This document shows positions 35,134 to 43,589 of a stretch of DNA of 64,000 nucleotides, one piece after another; the first letter of the stretch is position 1, and the number at the start of each line of letters is the position of its first letter. The stretch covers positions 1-64,000 of the forward strand of contig JALTJN010000143.1 in the NCBI GenBank assembly GCA_027076405.1. Reading direction: 5' to 3'. The stretch comes from Chromatiales bacterium (lineage in GTDB: Bacteria; Pseudomonadota; Gammaproteobacteria; UBA6429). The translations under genes were made by a program, and so were the position numbers. The notes beneath the pieces are model-generated. The model worked only from the letters and a program-made list of their open reading frames with translations. It made no database searches and had not been told where the DNA came from.

Positions 35134-35242
35134 TGTAGGTTGGCCTTCAGGCCAACGCAGTGTCTAAAAGATAATCTATATTTTTAATAATGAGTTAAAC
35201 GCATTTGCTACACCGTAGTGTCGGCCTGAAGGCCGACCTACA
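35134..35242. repeat. Inverted pair of REP-like palindromes
   Basis: Left copy TGTAGGTTGGCCTTCAGGCC (35135 on) with stem GTTGGCC/GGCCAAC; right copy with stem GTCGGCC/GGCCGAC (35220-35237) ending CCTACA, facing the other way. Both continue outward-to-inward with a C-rich GTGT tail (GCAGTGTC and ACACCGTAGTG). A third single copy lies at 53788-53816. The pair fills much of the 207-bp gap after moaE. Confidence 0.8.
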
Positions 35243-35268
35243 ATTATATGGAATTCTGTTTAGAAAGG

Positions 35269-35826
35269 TTAATTGTGTTTTGAGACAGATACTTTGTTGT
35301 AGGCGAGTTTTTCATCCACCGGCACATCAATAATTTCAAATTCCATGGTCGCAAGGTCGCCCATCACATAGGTTGGCGCTGCACCAATACCACCAACAGT
35401 ACCGGGATTAATGTAGAGCGTGGTACTGCCTTTAATATTTTTAATGTCACGAATGCTGGCTTTATGGTCATGTCCACAGCAGACAATATCCCAGTCACCG
35501 GTTGTTGCCATGGCAACAGCATAATGCGGGTAATGCACCATAAAGATTTTCTTTCCGGCCAGTTCAATACCTGCATCCTGCCCGTAATACTTTACGACGC
35601 TTTCATCGTTATGGTGTAAGCGGGAAAGGCTATACATGTCCCCGGTGTTATTGCCATGAATTACATGCACCGGTAAACCGATAGGATTCAAAATCCTTAG
35701 GGTTGTGGGCGCAACTACGTCACCACAGTGGAGCACTGCTTCCGCGCCACGTGCTTTACCATCTTTAACCGCCGCTTCAAGCAAAAAACGGTTATCGTGG
35801 CTATCGGAAACAATACAAACTTTCAT
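35269..35826 (-). CDS. YfcE/MJ0936-type metallophosphoesterase
   Basis: About 185 residues from ATG at 35826; earlier in-frame starts would add a 37-residue nonsense leader overlapping ppa. Metal motifs are VSDSHDNR, LHCGDVV, IHGNNTGD, CGHDHKA and NPGTVG, the calcineurin-like phosphoesterase pattern. YfcE and MJ0936 hydrolyse phosphodiesters; the substrate here is unknown. It ends 20 bp after ppa on the same strand (ppa first), probably one transcript. Confidence 0.9.
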   Translation of the reverse strand: MKVCIVSDSHDNRFLLEAAVKDGKARGAEAVLHCGDVVAPTTLRILNPIGLPVHVIHGNNTGDMYSLSRLHHNDESVVKYYGQDAGIELAGKKIFMVHYPHYAVAMATTGDWDIVCCGHDHKASIRDIKNIKGSTTLYINPGTVGGIGAAPTYVMGDLATMEFEIIDVPVDEKLAYNKVSVSKHN

Positions 35827-35845
35827 AGTTATGGGCTTTTTATTG

Positions 35846-36394
35846 CTAGAAACAAGGTTTCTCAGGTGCATCCTGATAGCGTTTAATGGCAGAAGTGATT
35901 TCATCTTTTGCAGCATCAGCATTGAGCCAGCCGTCAACTTTTACCCATTTACCTTCTTCAAGGTCTTTGTAGTGCTCAAAAAAGTGTTTAATTTGATCGA
36001 GCAGTAATTTAGGTGCATCTTCAGGAGCATGCATATCTTTGTATGTTTTACATAGCTTATTAATTGGGACAGCAAGCAGTTTTGCGTCTGGACCTGCTTC
36101 ATCCGTCATGCTTAACATACCTATGACACGGCATTGAATGACTGAACCACTGATTAAAGGAATGGGGGTAATCACCAGTACATCAACCGGATCGCCATCT
36201 TCAGATAAAGTATGAGGAATATAGCCGTAGTTGCAAGGATAGTGCATTGCGGTATTCATGAAACGGTCAACAAACATGGCGCCTGTTTCTTTGTCTACTT
36301 CGTACTTTACCGGATCACTATGAGATGGGATTTCAATAATGACGTTAATTTCGTCCGGGACATTTTTACCAGTGCTTACTCTATCCAGATTCAT
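35846..36394 (-). CDS. ppa: Inorganic pyrophosphatase
   Basis: A 182-residue family I soluble pyrophosphatase. [46 protein letters not shown] hold the metal-binding aspartates, and [19 protein letters not shown] the conserved end. Hydrolyses PPi to phosphate, pulling biosynthetic reactions. Promoter TAGAAT at 36460 (minus strand) with the GC-rich discriminator. Divergent from adk, 358 bp away. Confidence 0.96.
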   Translation of the reverse strand: MNLDRVSTGKNVPDEINVIIEIPSHSDPVKYEVDKETGAMFVDRFMNTAMHYPCNYGYIPHTLSEDGDPVDVLVITPIPLISGSVIQCRVIGMLSMTDEAGPDAKLLAVPINKLCKTYKDMHAPEDAPKLLLDQIKHFFEHYKDLEEGKWVKVDGWLNADAAKDEITSAIKRYQDAPEKPCF

Positions 36395-36459
36395 GTATTT
36401 GATCCTCGTGAAAATTCAATATGACCTGCTTGCCAGTGAGAGGTCGAAAAAGGCCGGCT

Positions 36460-36465
36460 ATTCTA
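36460..36465 (-). promoter_or_regulatory. Likely ppa -10 box
   Basis: TAGAAT on the minus strand, followed by AGCCGGCC, 65 bp before the ppa ATG. A possible TTATGT sits 18 bp upstream as a weak -35. Confidence 0.45.
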
Positions 36466-36752
36466 ACAGTAAGTGAGAAAAACACATAATTATCATGATT
36501 TTTTGCAAATTTATGTGTGTAGGCGGAGGTTTTCAGGGGGGCGTATTGCCAGGCAGTGTCGCAATCAAAAAAATTCAGATAAAAATTAACAAAAGGACGT
36601 CAAAATTCACGGTTAATAGCATTGACTTAGCTGGGTACAGCGATTAGTTTTAATGTTTATCGCATATTATTAAGTGGATTGTGTTGAGATTATTAAAATC
36701 CAGACGCGAACATAACGCAGTTTTAAACCCGAATTAATGGAGTATAAGAATA
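36466..36752. other. Divergent ppa-adk intergenic region
   Basis: Apart from the ppa promoter, I see AT-rich sequence, one six-G run near 36535, and no gene, repeat or clear hairpin. It should hold the adk promoter and leader, possibly with TTGACT near 36623, but no convincing -10 fits. GGAG precedes the adk ATG. Confidence 0.4.
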
Positions 36753-38039
36753 ATGAGAATCGTATTAATAGGTGCACCAGGCGGCGGCAAGGGCACACAG
36801 GCCAAATTACTAGTTGATAAATATGGCATACCGCAAATTTCAACAGGCGACTTATTACGGGCAGCGGTAAAAGCTGGCTCACCATTAGGTATGAAAGCCA
36901 AGCAAGCCATGGATGCCGGCCAACTGGTTTCGGATGAAATTGTACTTGGCATGATTAAAGAGCGTCTTGCAGAGAGTGATGCACAAAATGGCTTTATTCT
37001 TGATGGGTTTCCAAGAAATATTCCCCAGGCTGAAGCATTGGACAGCCTGCTAGATGATGTTGATAAGCCATTACAGGCAGCTTTACTTATCGATGTTGAA
37101 TTCAATATCTTAATGCAACGCTTAACCGGTCGTCGTACCTGTGGTTCATGCGGTCAGATGTTTAATATCCATACTTCACCACCTCGTATCGAAGGTCGTT
37201 GCGATAAATGCGGTGGTAGTTTAGAACATCGGGCAGATGATAATGAAGAAACGATCGGTAATCGATTAAAAGTATATGAAGCAGAAACAGCACCATTAGT
37301 TGATTATTTCCGAAAGCAAGGTAAATTACGCACTGTTCGGGGTGTTGGTGAAGTGGATTCAATTTTTGCAGCTATTCAGCGTGTGCTTGAAAGTTTACCA
37401 AGTGGGCAGGCTGCGACTACTGCATCAGCCAGTGAAGAAAAAGAGGAAGAAAAACCGGTTGAAGCAGCGGCAGAGAAAAAAGTTGTGAAGAAGAAAAAAG
37501 CCAGCAAGAAAAAAACGGCGGCGAAGAAAAAAACAAGTAAGAAGAAGACAGCTAAGAAAAAAGCAACCAAGAAAAAAGCAACCAAGAAAAAGACCAGCAA
37601 GAAGAAAGCTGCGAAGAAAAAAGTAGCAAAAAAGAAAGTTGCCAAGAAAAAAATAGCCAAGAAGAAAGCGAAGAAAAAGATCGTCAAGAAGAAAATAGCT
37701 AAGAAAAAGAAAGTTACCAAGAAGAAGGCGAAGAAAAAAGCCAAGAAAAAGGTAGCGAAGAAAAAGGCCAAGAAAAAGGTAGCGAAGAAAAAGGCCAAGA
37801 AAAAAGTAGCGAAGAAAAAGGCCAAGAAAAAAGTAGCGAAGAAAAAGGCCAAGAAAAAGGTAGCGAAGAAAAAGGCCAAGAAAAAGGTAGCGAAGAAAAA
37901 GGCCAAGAAAAAGGCCAAGAAAAAGGTAGCGAAGAAAAAGGCCAAGAAAAAAGTAGCGAAGAAAAAAGCCAAGAAAAAGGTAGCCAAAAAGAAGACAAAG
38001 AAAAAAGCAAAAAAGAAAAGTTCTCGTAAAAAAAGTTAA
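36753..38039 (+). CDS. adk: Adenylate kinase with a zinc-type LID and a lysine-rich histone-like tail
   Basis: A 428-residue protein, double the usual length. Residues 1-214 are a complete adenylate kinase: GAPGGGKGTQ P-loop (7-16), STGDLLR, LDGFPRN (83-89), RRTCGSCGQ. The LID has four cysteines, C130, C133, C150, C153 (C-x2-C-x16-C-x2-C), a zinc-binding form common in Gram-positive bacteria and less usual in gammaproteobacteria. An acidic linker (225-241) leads to a tail (242-428) of about 190 residues, nearly all K, A and V with some T and S, built on (V/A)AKKKAKKK units. Such tails resemble histone H1-like bacterial proteins and should bind nucleic acid or polyphosphate. The reading frame is unbroken and followed by a terminator. 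Confidence 0.93.
   Translation: MRIVLIGAPGGGKGTQAKLLVDKYGIPQISTGDLLRAAVKAGSPLGMKAKQAMDAGQLVSDEIVLGMIKERLAESDAQNGFILDGFPRNIPQAEALDSLLDDVDKPLQAALLIDVEFNILMQRLTGRRTCGSCGQMFNIHTSPPRIEGRCDKCGGSLEHRADDNEETIGNRLKVYEAETAPLVDYFRKQGKLRTVRGVGEVDSIFAAIQRVLESLPSGQAATTASASEEKEEEKPVEAAAEKKVVKKKKASKKKTAAKKKTSKKKTAKKKATKKKATKKKTSKKKAAKKKVAKKKVAKKKIAKKKAKKKIVKKKIAKKKKVTKKKAKKKAKKKVAKKKAKKKVAKKKAKKKVAKKKAKKKVAKKKAKKKVAKKKAKKKVAKKKAKKKAKKKVAKKKAKKKVAKKKAKKKVAKKKTKKKAKKKSSRKKS
37752..38006 (+). repeat. 27-bp coding tandem repeat in the adk tail
   Basis: Nine units encoding VAKKKAKKK start at 37752, 37779, 37806, 37833, 37860, 37887 (with an extra 12 bp), 37926, 37953 and 37980. Units differ mainly by AAG/AAA and GCC/AGC changes. 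All changes are in multiples of three, so copy number can vary without frame loss. Confidence 0.9.
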
Positions 38040-38066
38040 TTTTTAATCTTATTGCTATTAATGGAG

Positions 38067-38100
38067 ATGCGGGCATATGGCTCGCATTTTCATTTTTACT
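38067..38100 (+). terminator. Terminator after adk
   Basis: ATGCGGGC pairs with GGCTCGCAT (one G-T pair) around ATAT, followed by TTTTCATTTTTA. Placed 28 bp after the adk stop. Confidence 0.7.
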
Positions 38101-38267
38101 TTTAATTATACTGAAAAACAATCAATTTCATCTTAGTAAAAACCCTATTTAAATAGTGCAAATACAAAAGCTATGCTAATAATCAGAAAAAAGGCTAAGA
38201 TTTTTTTTAATTATGCCGATAGAAACACTGATAAACGGCAATTATTTGGCATAACAGAAGACAAAAA

Positions 38268-39335
38268 ATGCTTGAAGAAAAAAACATAAAAGAAGCTAAA
38301 ATTTTAATTGTTGATGATCAGCCGGCAAACGTCACGCTGATTGAAAAAATGCTTGATATTGACGGTTACATTAATGTGCTTTCCACCACTGATCCCACTC
38401 AAGTTGAATCAATTTATCTAGAACAGAATAGTGATCTTGTTTTACTTGATTTAAATATGCCTGTTATGGACGGTTATCAGGTTTTGGCAAAAATACGTGA
38501 AGTTGACCCGGATTATCCCCCTATTATTGTTTTAACCGCACAAAGCGATCGTGAATCGAGAATTAAAGCACTGGATTTAGGGGCGCGTGATTTTTTAGCC
38601 AAACCCTTTGATCGGGTCGAGCTCATGACCCGTATTCGCAATATGCTTGAAGTAAGAATAATGGCAAAGGCCATGAAGAATCAGAATAAGATTCTTGATG
38701 GCATGGTTAAGGTGCGTACCAAGGAATTAAACGATACCCGACTTGAAGTGATTCGTCGTTTAGGACGAGCAGCAGAATATCGGGATGATATGACAGGTAA
38801 TCACATTATTCGCATGAGTCGCTATTCGCAATTACTGGCGAGAGCCGCAGGCATGGATGAAAAAGAGTCTGAGATCCTGTTGAACGCCAGCCCGATGCAT
38901 GACATCGGTAAAATTGGTATTCCTGATAGTGTATTACTCAAACCGGGAAAGTTAGATCCGGATGAATGGAGCATAATGAAAACCCATGTTGATATTGGCG
39001 TGGAAATATTGTCAGGCTCTGATTCAGCATTAATGAATATGGCTGCTGAAGTTGCCCAAAATCATCATGAAAAATGGGATGGTTCAGGTTATCCCTGTGG
39101 CTTGGCAGAAGAAGATATTCCTTTTACCGGACGAGTTGTTGCTGTTGCCGATGTTTTTGATGCCCTGACAACCGAACGGCCTTACAAAAATGCATGGACA
39201 GTTGAAGACGCGGTTGATTTCTTAAAAGAGCAAAGTGGTAAACATTTTGAGCCCCGCTTAGTTGAAATATTTTTACAGATCCTGCCAGATATTCTTGATA
39301 TACGTAAACAATATTCAGATACTTCTGAAAGTTAA
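38268..39335 (+). CDS. Response regulator with HD-GYP output
   Basis: A 355-residue cytoplasmic regulator. Receiver: D16/D17 in LIVDDQPA, phospho-acceptor D61 in LVLLDLNMPVMDG, K in LAKPFDRVEL. Output: HD-GYP domain with MHDIGKIGIPD and HHEKWDGSGYP, predicted c-di-GMP phosphodiesterase (RpfG-like architecture). Its stop lies 14 bp before the next response regulator, so the two are probably co-transcribed. No kinase is adjacent. Confidence 0.92.
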   Translation: MLEEKNIKEAKILIVDDQPANVTLIEKMLDIDGYINVLSTTDPTQVESIYLEQNSDLVLLDLNMPVMDGYQVLAKIREVDPDYPPIIVLTAQSDRESRIKALDLGARDFLAKPFDRVELMTRIRNMLEVRIMAKAMKNQNKILDGMVKVRTKELNDTRLEVIRRLGRAAEYRDDMTGNHIIRMSRYSQLLARAAGMDEKESEILLNASPMHDIGKIGIPDSVLLKPGKLDPDEWSIMKTHVDIGVEILSGSDSALMNMAAEVAQNHHEKWDGSGYPCGLAEEDIPFTGRVVAVADVFDALTTERPYKNAWTVEDAVDFLKEQSGKHFEPRLVEIFLQILPDILDIRKQYSDTSES

Positions 39336-39349
39336 AAACTGAGACTTTT

Positions 39350-40519
39350 ATGGGCAAGGAAGAATCCAAAATAAAAATTTTAGCTGTTGACGATAATATT
39401 GTTAATATTAAAGTGCTGAGTCAGTATTTATTAAAACAAAATTATGACGTTATCACTGCAGAGTCCGGTGAAGAAGCGATAGAGAAATATAAATCTGAAA
39501 CGCCGGATATCATCTTAATGGATATTATGATGGGCGGTATGAATGGACTGGAAGCCACTGCAAAAATTAAAGCGCTGTCCGGTGACGTCTGGATTCCTGT
39601 TATCTTTATGAGTGCCCTTGCCTCGGAAGAAGATAAAATTAAAGGACTAGATGTTGGTGGTGATGACTACATTACTAAACCTATCGAGTTCAATATTCTC
39701 GGGGCTAAATTAAAAGCCGTTCAACGTATTTCTGATATGCAGAATAAACTTTCTGCAACTATGCTCGAACTGCAACAATACAAGAAAGCTGAAGAGAACG
39801 AGCAATCCATGGCTTATGACTTAATGGAAAGTTTATTTGATACCGGTCATCTTGAAGGTAAGGCATTTCACGTCTGGCACATTCCGGCAACACGTTTTAG
39901 CGGCGATTTAATTGTTGCAGAAAAACATTCAGAAGATCGCTTTTATTTGTTACATGCCGATTCAACCGGACATGGTTTAACCGCTGCACTTCCCTTACTA
40001 CCGGTATCACAAACATTTAATCATATGGCAGAGAAAGGATATTCAATCGGCCAGATTGCACGGCGTATGAATCAACAGCTCAAAGCTATCATGCCCATTA
40101 ATCGTTTTGTTGCGGTAACTCTTTTGTTAGTTGATTACCACAATAATATGATTGAAATCTGGAATGGTGGCAATCCTTCTGTTTTCGTAGTGAATGAAAA
40201 TAAAGAGGTGGTTAAAACATTTGAATCAACACACCTTGCTTTGGGTATTTTACCGGATGAATCTTTTGATCCGAAAACGGAATTTGTTAGTTGTGAAGGT
40301 AATAATTCTATCGTGTTATATTCTGATGGTTTAATAGAAGCTGAAAATGCCGAGGGTGAGCCTTTCGATGAAATCATGTTAAAAGAGATTTTAAAAACTG
40401 ATTCAAATGCACCTGTTTTACGTAATAATATTGTTGAAGCGGTTAGTCAGCATCTTAATGGCGAAAAAGCACATGATGATATGTCTTTAATAGTATTAAA
40501 TACTCAACTGGAAGATTAG
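39350..40519 (+). CDS. Response regulator with PP2C/SpoIIE phosphatase output
   Basis: A 389-residue protein. Receiver: D14/D15 in LAVDDNIVN, D58 in IILMDIMMGGMNG, K in ITKPIEF. A linker helix leads to a PP2C-type domain with FSGDLIVAEKH, LLHADSTGHGLTAALPLLPVS, and VLYSDGLIEAEN, the SpoIIE/RsbU metal-binding pattern. It should dephosphorylate a serine/threonine, typically on an anti-sigma antagonist (STAS) protein, though no such partner gene is near. Follows the HD-GYP regulator. Confidence 0.92.
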   Translation: MGKEESKIKILAVDDNIVNIKVLSQYLLKQNYDVITAESGEEAIEKYKSETPDIILMDIMMGGMNGLEATAKIKALSGDVWIPVIFMSALASEEDKIKGLDVGGDDYITKPIEFNILGAKLKAVQRISDMQNKLSATMLELQQYKKAEENEQSMAYDLMESLFDTGHLEGKAFHVWHIPATRFSGDLIVAEKHSEDRFYLLHADSTGHGLTAALPLLPVSQTFNHMAEKGYSIGQIARRMNQQLKAIMPINRFVAVTLLLVDYHNNMIEIWNGGNPSVFVVNENKEVVKTFESTHLALGILPDESFDPKTEFVSCEGNNSIVLYSDGLIEAENAEGEPFDEIMLKEILKTDSNAPVLRNNIVEAVSQHLNGEKAHDDMSLIVLNTQLED

Positions 40520-40600
40520 GCTAGGTTAAACTTTCATCTATTATCTGATTTTCGCCTTATCAGGATAAAATCATTCTAACACCTGAAAATTCTGCAGAAC

Positions 40601-41746
40601 CTAACGTTTAAATTTTTGGCTGATCACGCCAAGTAAGTATATTGCCAGTCCTGAAATCCATTCTTTAAGTTTTAGTGAAAGAGAACGTGTAGTCCATTGA
40701 TTTAAAATTATTAAATGACTTCTGGTAAAATCATGCAGAAATAATTTAAATATTTTTTTATGACTATCAGGATCATAAACCTCTATGTTTGCATCAAGGT
40801 TTAAAAACTGATTCCAGCGATCAAGGTTGCTTGAACCAATAGTATACCAGTTATCACATAGGATAATTTTAGCGTGGGTAAAACGGGGCTGAAATTCATA
40901 AATAGCAATATTTGCTTTTAATAAGCGTTGATAATAGCGTTGCATTCCATAAGTGACCCATTTGTGATCACTATGCGGACCAGGAAATATGAGGCGAACA
41001 TCAACCCCTTTTCTGGCTGCATGACGTAATGCGCGCCTTATTTTCCAGCTGCTAATAAAATAAGGTGATGTTAGCCAGACCTGATGTTTACTGGAACGAA
41101 TACGGGTAATAATAGCGCGAATAATTTCATTTTTTTCAGCGCCTGCAGCTACCAGTACCCGGGATTTTTTTATCGAGCTGGATGATTGACCTGTTTCGTG
41201 TTTTTCATAATGAAGCAGAGAATGTTTTTGTTTTTTCCAGATGCGATTAAATGAATCATTTAGATCAGTAACAACATTCCCTGTCACTTTCAGCATAACA
41301 TCATGCCAGTAGTCAGTACTGGTTTCAGGATTAAACTGATCCGTAATGCCGGCGCCACCGATAAAGGCAGTTTTTTTATCTATGCTTAATAATTTTCGAT
41401 GATCCCGTTTTAAACTTTTTCCAAAATTGAAAAGGCTGGCAGGATTATAAAGTAGTATTTCGATACCGGAGTTTAACAGCCTGTTTTTATCGTCACGACT
41501 TAATCCTTTGGAACCATATTCATCTAATATAATAAAAACATCCACACCTCGTGCTTTTGCATCACATAATTTGTTAATGAAAAGATCTGCTGTTTTGCCT
41601 GACTCGAATAGGTAGGTCTCAAGTAAAATACATACCCCGGCTTTTTCTATCTCGGCAAGCATGGACGAGAAATAACTATTGCCATCAACTAATACTTCAA
41701 AGGTATTATTGTGACGCCAAGGATAATGATATGCTTTTTTTCTCAT
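40601..41746 (-). CDS. Phospholipase D-like (cardiolipin synthase family) protein
   Basis: A 381-residue protein with two HKD motifs: HRKLLSIDKKTAFIGG and HAKIILCDNWYTIGSSNLD, both H-x-K-x4-D. The layout and FNRIWKKQK, YYQRLLKANIAIYEFQPRFTHAK are of the ClsB-type cardiolipin synthase group, which transfers phosphatidyl groups. A hydrophobic C-terminus (ISGLAIYLLGVISQ) may attach it to the membrane. It lies 12 bp downstream of rnd on the same strand. Confidence 0.87.
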   Translation of the reverse strand: MRKKAYHYPWRHNNTFEVLVDGNSYFSSMLAEIEKAGVCILLETYLFESGKTADLFINKLCDAKARGVDVFIILDEYGSKGLSRDDKNRLLNSGIEILLYNPASLFNFGKSLKRDHRKLLSIDKKTAFIGGAGITDQFNPETSTDYWHDVMLKVTGNVVTDLNDSFNRIWKKQKHSLLHYEKHETGQSSSSIKKSRVLVAAGAEKNEIIRAIITRIRSSKHQVWLTSPYFISSWKIRRALRHAARKGVDVRLIFPGPHSDHKWVTYGMQRYYQRLLKANIAIYEFQPRFTHAKIILCDNWYTIGSSNLDRWNQFLNLDANIEVYDPDSHKKIFKLFLHDFTRSHLIILNQWTTRSLSLKLKEWISGLAIYLLGVISQKFKR

Positions 41747-41758
41747 ATCAAATTGTAT

Positions 41759-42937
41759 TTATTTAGCTGACTTTATCGGGATTATTTTATTGTTTTCAAT
41801 TGCCAAACTAAATTTTCCGGCGAGTAATTCCTGTATTGTTTTACCTGCAAGCTGATAACGCCACCCCTGTAATAGAGAGATATGAGTTTCTCCCTGAATA
41901 AGTTTCTCGATTTCTTTTCTATTGGCTATATTAGACGGACTGATATTTTGTTCATTGGCAATAATTTTTAATTGAGTCAGCAATAAATCGGCGACTATGT
42001 CCTGATCGGAAGAGAGTCTTTTTGGTTTTTTGCTTGAGGGTAAATCCGCTTCGTTAAGTTGCAGCGCCTTGTTAACACATTCAAGAATTTCTTTGCCTGA
42101 TTTATCGATTATGGCTTTTTTTATATTATTGATTTTTTCTAGCTGTGAAATATCTTTAGGAAGAAGTTGTGCTGCGGCAAGTAAAATATCATCGGCAAGT
42201 ATCCAGCGGCGTGGCAGATCTTTTTTAATGGCCATTTCTTCACGCCATTGAGAAATATTTTTTGCTGCTGCCAGTTGTCGTGGTCTTAAACGGTTTATCC
42301 CTTTTACTTTACTCCAGGCATCTTCAGGATGAGTAATATAGAGTGAGGGTTTACATAATGCTTCAAATTCTGAATTCAGCCAGTTTTCCCTTTTCTGTTC
42401 AGTAAGTTGTTTTATCAATATTGGATAGAGTTGGCGTAAATACACAACATCATCACTGGCATAACGTATTTGTTCTTTACTTAATGGGCGCCTGCTCCAG
42501 TCCGCACGGGTATGTGCTTTATCAAGTTGAACACCTAAACATTTACTGACTAATGCTCCATAGCCGACCTGCTCACCATAACCTAAAAGACTGGCTGCCA
42601 GTTGGGAGTCAAACAGCGGTTGGGGAAGTTCTTTATTCAAGTCATAAAATATTTCGTAATCCTGCCGCGCAGAATGGAGAACTTTTAATTTGTTGTTGTC
42701 ATTAATAATATTCATTAACGGGGAAATATCAGTTAGTGCAATAGGATCAACACAGGCAACAACATCGTCGGTTGCAAGCTGTAGCAGACATAATTTTGCC
42801 CGATAGGTTTTTTCGCGAATAAACTCTGTGTCGAGAATAAGTAATTTGGCATCTTTTATACTCTCACATAGTGTTTTTAGTTTACTTTGCGTATCAACAT
42901 ACAAAATATCATATTCAATTTCATTATTATCAGACAT
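41759..42937 (-). CDS. rnd: Ribonuclease D
   Basis: A 392-residue DEDD exonuclease. LLILDTEFIREKTYRAKLCLLQLA has the first D/E, VLHSARQDYEIFYDL the second D, and YASDDVVYLRQLYPIL the DEDDy tyrosine and aspartate. Two HRDC-like helical regions follow (GINRLRPRQLAAAKNISQWREE and IIANEQNISPSNIANRKEIEKLI). Trims tRNA 3' ends. Forms a two-gene unit with the PLD gene. Confidence 0.94.
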   Translation of the reverse strand: MSDNNEIEYDILYVDTQSKLKTLCESIKDAKLLILDTEFIREKTYRAKLCLLQLATDDVVACVDPIALTDISPLMNIINDNNKLKVLHSARQDYEIFYDLNKELPQPLFDSQLAASLLGYGEQVGYGALVSKCLGVQLDKAHTRADWSRRPLSKEQIRYASDDVVYLRQLYPILIKQLTEQKRENWLNSEFEALCKPSLYITHPEDAWSKVKGINRLRPRQLAAAKNISQWREEMAIKKDLPRRWILADDILLAAAQLLPKDISQLEKINNIKKAIIDKSGKEILECVNKALQLNEADLPSSKKPKRLSSDQDIVADLLLTQLKIIANEQNISPSNIANRKEIEKLIQGETHISLLQGWRYQLAGKTIQELLAGKFSLAIENNKIIPIKSAK

Positions 42938-43050
42938 CTAATAGACCTGTTGGAGGATTTAGTTCGTATAATAACAAAATGCTATTTCTTGTACGAGCTA
43001 TGCAGGGTAAGATAATCATTTAAAAGAATAATAAAGAGTAAAAGCTTGTC

Positions 43051-43569
43051 ATGCTGCAATTAATCAGAATATTTTGGGCCATTTGCCGGTTACAAACCGG
43101 GCCGCAAAATTTACCAAAAGGCCGTAATTTGCTGATTTCAGCAGTATTGGCCGGTATTCTGGTTGATAGCTTCGCCTCGTCGATATTGATTCCCGACTTA
43201 AGCGGATTTCAAATATTTTTAACAGTGACTATGTATAATGTCATGATATTGGTTGCTGTTTATTTACTATTAATGATTATTGGTTATCAGGAACGGGGCA
43301 TACAAACTTTGACGGCGATAGCCGGTTCAGGTTTGTTTATTAGTTTAGTGTTATTGCCGGGATTAATGATGATGAGTCTGGCAGATGAAGATGTGAAATC
43401 ATTTGCTTTATTTATTCTGATTGATAATGTGTGGCGTATCGCGGTTAATGCACATATTTTTCGTCATGCATTATCGGTTAATTTATTAATGGCGATGATT
43501 GTTTCTGTTAGTTATTTGCTTTTCGGTGTGCTCATTGCTGACTTTATTATACCAATACAAAATCATTAA
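43051..43569 (+). CDS. Unknown inner-membrane protein
   Basis: A 172-residue protein with about five membrane helices (LLISAVLAGILVDSFA; FLTVTMYNVMILVAVYLLLMII; IAGSGLFISLVLLPGLMMM; LLMAMIVSVSYLLFGVLIADFII) and a cytosolic basic start (RLQTGPQNLPKG). I do not recognise a family. It lies 20 bp before mpl, so it is probably co-transcribed with it. Confidence 0.72.
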   Translation: MLQLIRIFWAICRLQTGPQNLPKGRNLLISAVLAGILVDSFASSILIPDLSGFQIFLTVTMYNVMILVAVYLLLMIIGYQERGIQTLTAIAGSGLFISLVLLPGLMMMSLADEDVKSFALFILIDNVWRIAVNAHIFRHALSVNLLMAMIVSVSYLLFGVLIADFIIPIQNH

Positions 43570-43589
43570 AGAGTAATTAGGAAAATTTA

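Noticed and set aside
37376..38121. Long minus-strand frames (Phe/Ala/Leu and Ser/Trp/Pro repeats) opposite the adk tail
   Set aside because: They are antisense readings of the lysine-rich repeat; no ribosome site or family features, and the sense frame continues a proven enzyme.
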